Source of the DNA: JAAFHB01 sp942493325
GTDB lineage: Bacteria; Bacteroidota; Bacteroidia; Bacteroidales; Prolixibacteraceae
Direction: 5' to 3'
Assembly (NCBI GenBank): GCA_942493325.1
Contig: OW818689.1
Location: 1 to 64,000, forward strand
Length of the DNA stretch: 64,000 nt
Shown: positions 41,920-50,105 of the stretch, in pieces
How positions within the stretch are numbered: the first letter of the stretch is position 1
How the letters are laid out: each line of letters opens with the position of its first letter
Position numbers and translations under genes: made by a program
The notes under the pieces: generated by a model
Told to the model about the DNA's origin: nothing
The model's database searches: none
Seen by the model: only the letters and a program-made list of their open reading frames with translations

Positions 41920-42777
41920 ATGAACAACAGAAATTTAATCCGTTTCGATTGGGCGATTAAAAGACTTCTTCGCAACAAGGCTGATTATTTTGTCCTTGAA
42001 GGATTTTTATCGGAATTGCTAAAAGAGGACATTGCTATTCAGAGTATATTGGAAAGCGAAAGCAATCAGCGTAATGATACGGATAAGTTTAACAGGGTTG
42101 ACCTGCTTGTCAAAAACTCAAAAGGCGAGTTAATTATCATTGAAATACAAAACCAAAGCGAGTTCGATTACTTCCAGCGGATGGCTTTTGGAACATCTAA
42201 AGTGATTTCGGAATACATCTCTGTTGGAGAGCCTTTTGTAAATTTAAAGAAAGTCTATTCGATTAATATTGTCTACTTCGACCTGGGACAAGGCGAGGAT
42301 TACGTGTATCATGGAAAGAACGATTTTATCGGAATCCACAAGTTTGATAAGCTGATGCTTTCGGAGCGGCAAATCGAAATGTTTGGCAAAACAGAACCTT
42401 CTCATGTTTTTCCTGAATACTATGTGATAAAGGTGAACCAATTCAGTGATATTGCAAAAGATTCTCTTGATCAGTGGATCTATTATCTGAAAAACAATGA
42501 GATAAAGGATGAATTCAATGCCCGTGGTATTGACAAGGCGAGGGAACTTTGGAGGGTGGATAAACTATCGTATGAAGATCAAAAAAACTACGACAGGCAT
42601 CTTGGAGACCTTAGATACCGGGCTAGTATGGCTTTGAGCATGAAGATGGATGCTGAGTATGAGATTAAGAATGACGAAAGATTAAGGATTGCCAGAGAAT
42701 TGAAGAAGAATGGTGTATCAGTTGATTTGATAATTAAATCAACAGGATTGAAAAAAGATGAAATTGACCGACTATAA
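41920..42777 (+). CDS. Rpn/YhgA-like PD-(D/E)XK nuclease family protein
   Basis: This 285-residue protein belongs to the recombination-promoting nuclease (Rpn, PDDEXK) family, often annotated as a transposase. The active-site strand pair is FNRVDLLVKNSKGELIIIEIQNQ (Asp, then Glu-x-Gln), preceded by FDWAIKRLLRNKADY-type N-terminal sequence. The C-terminus (ELKKNGVSVDLIIKSTGLKKDEIDRL) is the usual small helix-turn-helix tail. Rpn proteins cut DNA and are linked to horizontal transfer or phage defence. It stands beside a repeat block and overlaps the convergent HdrDE-like gene by six bases at the 3' end. Confidence 0.85.
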   Translation: MNNRNLIRFDWAIKRLLRNKADYFVLEGFLSELLKEDIAIQSILESESNQRNDTDKFNRVDLLVKNSKGELIIIEIQNQSEFDYFQRMAFGTSKVISEYISVGEPFVNLKKVYSINIVYFDLGQGEDYVYHGKNDFIGIHKFDKLMLSERQIEMFGKTEPSHVFPEYYVIKVNQFSDIAKDSLDQWIYYLKNNEIKDEFNARGIDKARELWRVDKLSYEDQKNYDRHLGDLRYRASMALSMKMDAEYEIKNDERLRIARELKKNGVSVDLIIKSTGLKKDEIDRL

Positions 42778-44595
42778 AATCTCAACCATCTCCTGTTCTT
42801 TGTATTGCCTGGAGGACTTTTGACTTTCGGGTGTGATTTCGAGGTGATCAGCAACGATTTCAGCAATATCTTTCACTGCGGCGTCCGAAAACGGGGCGAG
42901 GCTCTTCTTACACAAGGGACATGATGTGGCCACAATTTCGGGACCCGGGCTGTTAAGAAATCCGGCGGTGGTTTTGGTGATTTCACCCCGTTCATCGGGG
43001 TTCATTGAGAGATTAGCCAGACTTCCTCCGCAGCAAAGGCCATTTTCTCTCTCCCGGCGTATGGGCACCAGATCAGTAAAATGATTCAGCAGGAGTCGCG
43101 GCTGCTCGTAAATACCCGAACCTCTGCCCAATTCACATGGATCGTGGTAGACGACCTTTTTTCCGGAAGGGTGAACAGTAATTTTTTTCTGCAGAATCAA
43201 TTCTGGCAAATATTCACTGTGATGCAGTACCCTGATTTTTAAATGATAATCTTCCCTGAAAGTCTTGTAACAAATAGGGCAGGAGGTGACAAGTGTCGTT
43301 GCTCCCGAAGCAATGATTTGCTGACGGTTATGCTCCATCAATTTGGCTGCAGCTTCGAACTGACCTGATAATTTGAGCGGTCGCCCGCAACAAACCGATC
43401 CTTCTTTATCGAGATAGAGATAACTAACCTTTGCAGCTTTGAAGATTCTTTCCATCGAACGGCTTATTGCCGGTGAAAGATGGCTCATACAGCCGGCAAA
43501 ATAAATCACCTTCGTTTTTTCGATAGGCTGGTGTTGTGGCAAATAGTTGAATCCTTCAGGTTGTTCCAGGGCACTCTTTTTACGTTGAAGAAGTCTTTGC
43601 CGTGTAAGATCAATCCCGACAGGACATGATACATTGCATCTTCCGCACATCAGGCAGTTATCTGTAAGGTCGGGTTTGAGTTGATCATAGCGGTAATCGC
43701 GCAGAAAATAAACCATCTGGCTTTTGTCCCGGGTATCCATCTGGCAGTTATCGATGCAAATGCCGCAACGGGAACACGATTGAACTTCAATCTCCGAAAA
43801 TCCGGTAAAAGTGTCATTTGTTTTCAGACCCCAGTTTCGCAGTAAAATCAGCAGCACCTCTGTGGGAATGTGCATGTACCTGGAATAGGGGATTGCTACC
43901 ATGAAGGCGCCCAGTGACAGTGAGTACATCCACCAGAATACAATAGAAAGGTGTTGCACAGGAATGAAAAGTGCCATAAAATTACCTACTGGCTGTGTCA
44001 TAAAACTTCCATTCCCGCTATAGCCCGCGGTTGAGCTTTCGGCCAAAAGACGCAAAGGAAAGATCAGCCATAATGCACTTAATGCCAGGCGATCGCCAAA
44101 GGAGTGTTTGGTGGCACTTTTTGTCCCTGTTACCCCGGGACGAAGACGCCGCAACACAGCAATGACAACTCCGGACAGGATCATCAATAATATTAGATCC
44201 ATTGCCGCATTGAAAAGTGACAGCATTCCGCTTTGATGCGGCTGTTGTTCAAAGAACCTGAAAAAAACAGGATAGTACAATTCGTTGGCATGCCTGCCGG
44301 TATAATAGAGCGTTTCGAATTTTCCCACAACAATCAGCAAAAACCAACCAAACGCGAGGCTCATGTGCATATAACCAAGCAGCAGGTTATTTTTGAATAC
44401 CTTACGGTGCAGAAGACACTCCATGAATACTTCACGAAGTGCGTGAAGTGTTTTTAAGGAAAAGATCTTCGACCCGACTCTTTTCAGGTTTCCGGGTTCG
44501 AGATGACTCAGCCATTTGATATACCGCAACCCAAGCAGTGCAGTAAGGATGACCATTCCCGCAGAAAATGGAAGTACAAACAGGTTAAAGTGCAT
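42772..44595 (-). CDS. Membrane HdrDE-like fusion (b-type cytochrome plus iron-sulfur/CCG domains)
   Basis: This 607-residue protein has about six N-terminal membrane helices (residues 1-250, HdrE/NarI-like, with His in LGYMHMSLAFGW as a possible heme ligand). A cytoplasmic two-cluster ferredoxin domain follows (CSRCGICIDNC and CLMCGRCNVSCPVG), then two cysteine-rich CCG domains (GCMSH...CCGRPL...SCPICYK and DPCELGR...CCGG...SCPLCKK). It probably exchanges electrons between the soluble Hdr-like proteins and menaquinone. It is last in the operon and overlaps the previous gene by 11 bases. Anaerobic GlpC and LldE-type proteins share the CCG fold, but the fusion with a cytochrome fits HdrDE. Confidence 0.85.
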   Translation of the reverse strand: MHFNLFVLPFSAGMVILTALLGLRYIKWLSHLEPGNLKRVGSKIFSLKTLHALREVFMECLLHRKVFKNNLLLGYMHMSLAFGWFLLIVVGKFETLYYTGRHANELYYPVFFRFFEQQPHQSGMLSLFNAAMDLILLMILSGVVIAVLRRLRPGVTGTKSATKHSFGDRLALSALWLIFPLRLLAESSTAGYSGNGSFMTQPVGNFMALFIPVQHLSIVFWWMYSLSLGAFMVAIPYSRYMHIPTEVLLILLRNWGLKTNDTFTGFSEIEVQSCSRCGICIDNCQMDTRDKSQMVYFLRDYRYDQLKPDLTDNCLMCGRCNVSCPVGIDLTRQRLLQRKKSALEQPEGFNYLPQHQPIEKTKVIYFAGCMSHLSPAISRSMERIFKAAKVSYLYLDKEGSVCCGRPLKLSGQFEAAAKLMEHNRQQIIASGATTLVTSCPICYKTFREDYHLKIRVLHHSEYLPELILQKKITVHPSGKKVVYHDPCELGRGSGIYEQPRLLLNHFTDLVPIRRERENGLCCGGSLANLSMNPDERGEITKTTAGFLNSPGPEIVATSCPLCKKSLAPFSDAAVKDIAEIVADHLEITPESQKSSRQYKEQEMVEIL

Positions 44596-44923
44596 GTCCT
44601 GAGTTTAAAGCGCGTTTAATGTTCTGAATCACATTCCTTGTATTTATGCCGCGCGGGCACACCAGCTGACATTTTCCGCACAACATACATTTGGCTGCCT
44701 CTTCGGCAATTCCTTTCGTTTCACCCCGCCCGATCAGCAGCTTGATTTTCCGGGGATTGAAATCTGTTAACCGTGCAGCTGAACAGGTCGCGGTACAACT
44801 GCCGCAACCAATGCACCATTTAAAGGAGGGTTCATGCAGTGCCACAAATTCGGAAACCGAGAAATCGTTGTTTTCGAAATCTATCTGACGCCCCTTTAAT
44901 ATGGAAAATCCCCAATCCTTCAT
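44585..44923 (-). CDS. HdrC-like 4Fe-4S protein (second copy)
   Basis: A 112-residue protein with two 4Fe-4S motifs, CIGCGSCTATC and CMLCGKCQLVCPRG, arranged as in heterodisulfide reductase subunit C. It overlaps the downstream membrane HdrDE-like gene by 11 bases, so it is probably the immediate electron donor or acceptor of that protein. The short N-terminal extension has no motif. It differs from the 236-residue HdrC-like protein at the head of the operon, so the two may serve different partners. Confidence 0.85.
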   Translation of the reverse strand: MKDWGFSILKGRQIDFENNDFSVSEFVALHEPSFKWCIGCGSCTATCSAARLTDFNPRKIKLLIGRGETKGIAEEAAKCMLCGKCQLVCPRGINTRNVIQNIKRALNSGHAL

Positions 44924-44999
44924 TAAAATCTATTTTATCAATTTGTAGCTTCCGGACATATCCGCGAAGGCTTCATTGTTTTGATGAACATAGTAAGTA

Positions 45000-46067
45000 T
45001 TAACCTGCTATTTCTTCATTCTTTAATCGTTGTTCGTTCTCTCTGAGCCATGCGATTATCTTTACGGATGCGGCTCTGGCATCGGTCAGTGTCTCGGCCA
45101 CCGACAAGGGTTCCCTGCACGTGCCCGCAATAAAAATACCCGGAGTATGAGTCTCATTCTGAGCATAATGTGGATCGGCGCCTGCCAGGAAATTACCTGA
45201 GGTAAAAGACAGTGCTGCAGATTTTCCAATTGCGGACGTGCGGGAAGCAGGTATCATTCCTGTCAGTAAAACAACAAGATCGAAATTCATCCTCATCGGG
45301 CGTCCCGATAGGGTATCTTCTGCTTTTAACTGTAACGATCCGTCAATATTTTCGGCAATTTCGGAGACGCGTCCCCGGATAAATGTGATCCCCCATTTTT
45401 GTTGCGCTTCAATGTAAAGCTCTTCATAGTTTTGCCCGAACATTCTCATGTCCATATAAAAATTGAAGATTTCAGCCTCAGGCAAAATTGTTTTTAATTC
45501 GATGGCCTGCTTTACACCGGTGATACAACACATGCGGGAACAATGGACATTACCGGTTTTTTTGTCACGTGAACCTACGCAATGGATAAAAGCAATCCTT
45601 CGCGGCATTTTTCCTGATGAAGTTTTCAATCTATTTTCCGAATTTAGGTGTTCTTCCAAATCAACTGAGGTGATCACATTGTCGTATATTTTATAGCCAT
45701 ACTCCTCCTTTTTCCGTGCATCAAATACCTGGAATCCCGTCGCAACCAGAACGGCATCCGCGGTATAAGACTGACCATTGGCTAATATTACCTGGTGACG
45801 GTCAGCTTGCGGAATCAAATCAACTACTTCGGCATTTGTGATGATCTCCGGTGGATTCATTTTAAACCCGTTCGCCAGGTAATTCTGCACTTCCGTGGAA
45901 TGGCGAAATCCCGGGAATAATTTGTACCATAATCTCAGTTTTCCTCCTGTCTGGTTCTCTTTTTCAAACACGGTTACCCGGTATCCGGCAGTTCCGAGAA
46001 TTGACGCCGCTTCGAGTCCGGCCGGTCCGCCGCCGATGATGGCAATATGTTGTGAATTAATGGTCAT
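45000..46067 (-). CDS. HdrA-like flavoprotein
   Basis: A 355-residue FAD protein with an N-terminal Rossmann motif (IIGGGPAGLEAASILGTAG) and the HdrA cluster region HCVGSRD...HCSRMCCITGVKQA, which in HdrA/QmoA binds a 4Fe-4S cluster. The C-terminal substrate-like signature GTCREPLSVAETLTDARAAS is also HdrA-like. It is much shorter than methanogen HdrA, lacking added ferredoxin domains, which resembles the compact HdrA of Qmo and sulfur-oxidation sHdr systems. It likely takes or gives two electrons through FAD to HdrB/HdrC. The start is at ATG 46067; 25 bases separate it from hdrB. Confidence 0.85.
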   Translation of the reverse strand: MTINSQHIAIIGGGPAGLEAASILGTAGYRVTVFEKENQTGGKLRLWYKLFPGFRHSTEVQNYLANGFKMNPPEIITNAEVVDLIPQADRHQVILANGQSYTADAVLVATGFQVFDARKKEEYGYKIYDNVITSVDLEEHLNSENRLKTSSGKMPRRIAFIHCVGSRDKKTGNVHCSRMCCITGVKQAIELKTILPEAEIFNFYMDMRMFGQNYEELYIEAQQKWGITFIRGRVSEIAENIDGSLQLKAEDTLSGRPMRMNFDLVVLLTGMIPASRTSAIGKSAALSFTSGNFLAGADPHYAQNETHTPGIFIAGTCREPLSVAETLTDARAASVKIIAWLRENEQRLKNEEIAG

Positions 46068-46092
46068 TGTTATGGTTTGAGGCTTTCCGGGA

Positions 46093-47160
46093 TTATACGA
46101 TTAAAAACTGTGGTTTTTGAGGTTCTCCGATGTTCTGACCATGCGCGCCAAGGTATTTCTCTTCATTTTTATAGCTGATACCCAGTTTATCCAGCAGTGG
46201 TTCGACTGAGACCTGGTGCATCTGAAGGCCAAGTTCCCAGGGAGAATAACCCATTACCAAACCTGCCATCTCTTCGTAGGTCAGCACCGGGATTCCCATA
46301 CAACGATTATCATAGGTGATGCCCTCCAGTTCTGCGATGGTGTATTGCCACCTGTCGAGGAACATTGAGCAACCCGGACAATTGGCCACGATAAAATCGG
46401 GTTGGTAAGGTCGCATAGATTCAAACTTCTTCTTGGAATTGGAAACCGAATATCCACGGTTAGCCATTACAAGATATTGCCTGAATCCAAATCCGCAGCA
46501 ATGCCTTCGCTCCGGATAATCAATAACTGTTCCTCCCCACGATTCAATCATTCCGCTAAGTACTGACGGAAATTCTGCCCCGCCAATCCCGCTTTCTGGA
46601 AACATTTTGGCATAATGACAACCAATATGTTCCACTACTTTTAGCGGTGCTCCGGTCTTTTTATTGGCCAGTGATATCATAGCCAACTGCCTGATCTGAT
46701 CACGGAATTTATAGATTATATCCGAAGTATGGACCAGGTTTTCGGGTATTTTGAATTCTCTCTTTGTTGCCTTCCATAGAAAATCCCTGATTCTGGCTTC
46801 CGTTTCCGGAAAGTGTTTCCACGTATCGAGTACCTCGCTGTATAAACCGAATGAAGTGACGCATGAAGGGATCATATTGGTATAGCCGGCTTCTGTCATG
46901 AGCGCAAAATGACGTGCGATAACGGTCATGGTTGTGTCAGGGGGCACAATATCGGTATGATAACCAATTCCAGTACAGGTCGTGTGACGTGCATCCTCAA
47001 AAACATCCTTTCCGAGATCCTTTCTCATGATTTTAAGAAAGGTGGTCTCCGATCCCGGAAAGAAGGTTTGCCTTATACAACTCCTTACATAGAAATAGTG
47101 ATCATCGGCAATCTCTTTCTGGTAGTCTGCCCAAACTCTTTTTTTACCTTCTGATACCAC
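46093..47160 (-). CDS. HdrB-like CCG-domain protein with one degenerate half
   Basis: A 355-residue protein of the HdrB type. The C-terminal CCG half is intact: GCHYAK, then HCCGFGF and NCPGC, as needed for the unusual non-cubane cluster. In the N-terminal half the pattern is incomplete (SCIRQTF, TTCTGIGYH, PSCVTS; no CC pair or CxxC), so probably only one cluster is built. It lies between the HdrC-like and HdrA-like genes. A role in thiol/disulfide or bifurcation chemistry is inferred from family and context only; the substrate is unknown. Confidence 0.8.
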   Translation of the reverse strand: MVSEGKKRVWADYQKEIADDHYFYVRSCIRQTFFPGSETTFLKIMRKDLGKDVFEDARHTTCTGIGYHTDIVPPDTTMTVIARHFALMTEAGYTNMIPSCVTSFGLYSEVLDTWKHFPETEARIRDFLWKATKREFKIPENLVHTSDIIYKFRDQIRQLAMISLANKKTGAPLKVVEHIGCHYAKMFPESGIGGAEFPSVLSGMIESWGGTVIDYPERRHCCGFGFRQYLVMANRGYSVSNSKKKFESMRPYQPDFIVANCPGCSMFLDRWQYTIAELEGITYDNRCMGIPVLTYEEMAGLVMGYSPWELGLQMHQVSVEPLLDKLGISYKNEEKYLGAHGQNIGEPQKPQFLIV

Positions 47161-47240
47161 TGCAATTGAATTTGTTAGCGCCTGATAATTGATGATTGTA
47201 GCATCTTCATGCTTTTTTTAATCGGTGCCCGGACTTGAAT

Positions 47241-47951
47241 TCAGCCGTTATGGGTTCCGTTATTTGCGGTATAAACCGATATAAAATATTCATTTCCAAT
47301 TCCTTCCCGTGATATTTCAATTCCCAGTTCCTGGGCTTTTTGTTTCGAATGTTTTTCGATGATATCGAACATGGATTTGCCGCCGGTTATTTCAAAGATC
47401 CGATCCAGTTCCCCGAGAACTTCAGGATCGATCATACGCAAACCCCCAATCCCCTCCTGTTTGTAATTGGATCCCATTTTCTCCATGATTTCGGGGGTAT
47501 TTTTTGATATCCATTCCCATACGGGTCCTTGCTCGGGATGCAGTTCGGGTGAGACAATATCCGGATGAACACAGTAACCGGTCCTGAGTATATTTTCGCC
47601 GATCGCTCTTTTGATGGCAAATTGTTGTCTTCCTTTCTCTGAATCAGTAAAATACCCCAGTTCCTGTGAAAGTTTGCGCAGCGCCATTATTATAAATCCA
47701 GGAGTATTGTTACGTGGACAACGGGTTTTGCACGACATACATTCGCCACAATACCAGATGGTTTCGCTGCGCAGAAGCGCCTCGATAAGACTTTCGTCCT
47801 TGCTTTGGACCGTATCGCAGATTACACGGGGATCGTAATGATAAAACTCTGCAGCGGGACAAATTGCTGTGCAAACCCCGCAGTTCATACATCCGTTTAA
47901 TCCTTCTATAAACCGGATGTCCTGGTTTAACCTCTCGTATAGTTTCCCCAT
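47241..47951 (-). CDS. HdrC-like 4Fe-4S protein (first gene of Hdr operon)
   Basis: A 236-residue protein with two 4Fe-4S motifs at the N-terminus (CMNCGVCTAICPAAEFYHYDPR and CGECMSCKTRCPRNNTPG), the HdrC/QmoC-like arrangement, followed by a helical region with an extra 130 residues. It transfers electrons between HdrA/HdrB and the membrane partner. It is the first gene of the minus-strand operon, with 80 bases to hdrB. A TACTTTTG box upstream at 47994-48001 is a possible -7 element but no good TTG is spaced before it. Confidence 0.82.
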   Translation of the reverse strand: MGKLYERLNQDIRFIEGLNGCMNCGVCTAICPAAEFYHYDPRVICDTVQSKDESLIEALLRSETIWYCGECMSCKTRCPRNNTPGFIIMALRKLSQELGYFTDSEKGRQQFAIKRAIGENILRTGYCVHPDIVSPELHPEQGPVWEWISKNTPEIMEKMGSNYKQEGIGGLRMIDPEVLGELDRIFEITGGKSMFDIIEKHSKQKAQELGIEISREGIGNEYFISVYTANNGTHNG

Positions 47952-48212
47952 TTTTCGAGTATTTGTATCAGATATTCAAATATTCATTAATATCAAAAGT
48001 ACAGATTCATTTTTCGTAATGAGTCCGTAATAATTGGTATTTTCTGATGGGTATAAATACTTACTTAGTACAGGGGAAAGTGTTAGTTAGATCCAAGAGG
48101 AAAATAATATCCTGTGAACCTGTGAATACACCAGGAAGTTATTATACAATATTGTACTGTATGATCTATCGTTTGAAAGAAATCTGTTTCGCGGGTTCTC
48201 CGGGTTATTTAT

Positions 48213-48611
48213 TTAACTTATTATTTTACCGGCAGAAGGACCTGGTTTAAGAGAATGAATTTCAGTTATATGAATTATTGCAACAGCATAAGGTTTAGGT
48301 CTCCCCATTTTAACCGACATTTCAGCCGCCTGTTCAAACAATTCTCCGCTTTCTTGCAGCGAAGCATCTCCAAGAAATCGATAACCGTCTGGTGTATCGC
48401 GATTTACAACAGAAACAGAAACCTTTGATCCTCTTTTAATATTTGAATAAGTGGCACCTCCTGTACCTTCAGTAAAAATAAGAGAATCGTTAGAAAGCAC
48501 TCGGGTTGACCGCTTTGGTGCTACATTTGGTGTTCCGTTTTCATTAACAGTCCCCACAAAACATTGCTGTGTGGCAATCATGTCTTTCATTTCCTGTGTC
48601 AGTGTTGGCAT
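48213..48611 (-). CDS. Pyridoxamine 5'-phosphate oxidase-fold (PPOX) FMN-binding protein
   Basis: A 132-residue split-barrel protein of the PPOX/flavin-reductase-like family: LTQEMKDMIATQQCFVGTVNENGTPNVAPKRSTRVLSNDSLIFTEG and SNIKRGSKVSVSVV are the usual FMN-binding blocks. Such proteins bind FMN, heme or F420-type cofactors; the substrate is not predictable. It stands alone between the Hdr and Nar operons, on the same strand. Confidence 0.8.
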   Translation of the reverse strand: MPTLTQEMKDMIATQQCFVGTVNENGTPNVAPKRSTRVLSNDSLIFTEGTGGATYSNIKRGSKVSVSVVNRDTPDGYRFLGDASLQESGELFEQAAEMSVKMGRPKPYAVAIIHITEIHSLKPGPSAGKIIS

Positions 48612-48773
48612 GTCTTTACTTTATTTACATATTCAATTATTCATTGTCAAAATTACGAAAAATTTCGTGGAATTATTTTAACGGAACTAAGCCTCGGGTT
48701 CGAACTCCAACAATTTTTGAACAAGTTATTCCACTACGACTTTGAAATAAACTGATCTGGGATTAAATGTGCT

Positions 48774-49472
48774 TCAGGCTGATCTTTTTGTGAATCCTCG
48801 TCTCACCATCTGGTATCCCGATCTGAAGAAATAGGTAGCCGGTAATACGAACATGTGCATGAGTTTGGTGTAGGGTAAAATCATAAAGATGAAAAGTCCG
48901 GTTACTATATGTAATTTATAAATAAGACTGTGACCTGCAATGACAGCACCTGCATCGGGTTGGAAAGTGATGACCTTTTGTGCCCAGGCACCTAGGGCTG
49001 CATAGCTTTCAACCGAAGATCGGGCTGTAGTGAATATGGATAACATACCAAGCCCCATTTCAAACAGAAGCAACAGGATGAGAAAAAAATCCTGTGGTTT
49101 GCTGTTAATTCTGAGACGGTTATTCTGCAGGCGTTTGAATAGCAGTATCGTTATTCCCGCTACTGCTGCTGTGCCAAAAACCGATCCCATGATAATTGCC
49201 AGTACTTTTTTTGTTTCCGTAGTCATTACCACATGGTAGAGGTGTTCAGGTGTAAAAAGGCCTGTAAAGTGTCCTATAAACACCAGGATAATCCCATAAT
49301 GAAACAGGTTACCTCCCCATCGCTGACCCTTTTTCGAGAGAAACTGGCTCGATTCAGCCTGTAATGTTTGCGACGTTTTCACAATACGTGTAATGACACC
49401 AAACCAGAACAGCGTCATTGCAATGTGAGGCAAATAGGTAAAAAACAGGTTGTTGATATAATTATCCATCAT
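48774..49472 (-). CDS. narI: Respiratory nitrate reductase gamma subunit (cytochrome b)
   Basis: This 232-residue membrane subunit oxidises menaquinol and passes electrons to NarH. Five helices are visible. The heme-b ligands align with E. coli NarI: His58 and His68 (LFHYGIILVFIGHFTGLF), His188 (LHIVTGLFIFMILPY) and His206 (KLMHMF). The length matches the family. It is the last gene of narGHJI and starts two bases after narJ stops. Confidence 0.94.
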   Translation of the reverse strand: MMDNYINNLFFTYLPHIAMTLFWFGVITRIVKTSQTLQAESSQFLSKKGQRWGGNLFHYGIILVFIGHFTGLFTPEHLYHVVMTTETKKVLAIIMGSVFGTAAVAGITILLFKRLQNNRLRINSKPQDFFLILLLLFEMGLGMLSIFTTARSSVESYAALGAWAQKVITFQPDAGAVIAGHSLIYKLHIVTGLFIFMILPYTKLMHMFVLPATYFFRSGYQMVRRGFTKRSA

Positions 49473-49474
49473 TG

Positions 49475-50104
49475 CTATGATTTACAATTTATACAGGGGT
49501 TGTCGTTACCAAATTTCACAGGCTCTTCTTCGTAAGCTTCATCAATACTGATTTCAGGCATTTCGGATACCATTTTTTCAATCAGGGCTTCTGTAGGTTT
49601 ACGAACAGATAACTGGATAATGGCGGCTAAAAGATATTTATACGGATTGTCCTTCTCATCCAGCTTTTTATGAATGAAACCCACGATATCAATAATCTCC
49701 GACAGGTAATCCGTCGCTTTTGATTGGGTTTGCATCGCAAGGAATTCGAGAAATACAGGCAGGTAATCAGGCAATTCAGGCCGGTTGATATGTAATCCGT
49801 TTTCAGTGTAGAGGTCGATCAGGTCCACCATTGCCTGGCCACGGTCTTTCGAATCGCCATGCACGTGTTCAAACAGGTAAAGCGAAACCGAGCGCGAGTA
49901 ATCGAACAGTTGAACATAATGCTCCTGCCAGAAAGTGAGCGGTTTTTGGGCAAAAAAGTCAACAAAAACATCTATTCCGGATATTGAGTCGGCATTTAAT
50001 AAATTCTCAGCCTTTAGCGAAGAATTTACCTGGGGTAAGAAGTTGTAAATTTCCTCATTGGGATAAGAAATCAACAATGAAATTATTTTATAGGTTTTCA
50101 GCAT
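49475..50104 (-). CDS. narJ: Nitrate reductase assembly chaperone NarJ
   Basis: A 209-residue TorD-like helical chaperone needed to insert the molybdenum cofactor and to attach NarGH to NarI. Key segments: ISYPNEEIYNFLPQV, YVQLFDYSRSVSLYLFEHVHGDSKDRGQAMVDL (family signature) and ELPDYLPVFLEFLA. The start is ATG 50104, one base after narH stops; an upstream start at 50119 would overlap narH. The C-terminus ends in CINCKS, an extra two-Cys tail sometimes seen in NarJ proteins. Confidence 0.92.
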   Translation of the reverse strand: MLKTYKIISLLISYPNEEIYNFLPQVNSSLKAENLLNADSISGIDVFVDFFAQKPLTFWQEHYVQLFDYSRSVSLYLFEHVHGDSKDRGQAMVDLIDLYTENGLHINRPELPDYLPVFLEFLAMQTQSKATDYLSEIIDIVGFIHKKLDEKDNPYKYLLAAIIQLSVRKPTEALIEKMVSEMPEISIDEAYEEEPVKFGNDNPCINCKS

Positions 50105-50105
50105 C

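Noticed and set aside
41703..41960. 85-codon frame before the Rpn gene
   Set aside because: It overlaps the start of the Rpn gene in another frame and shows no domain or coding character.
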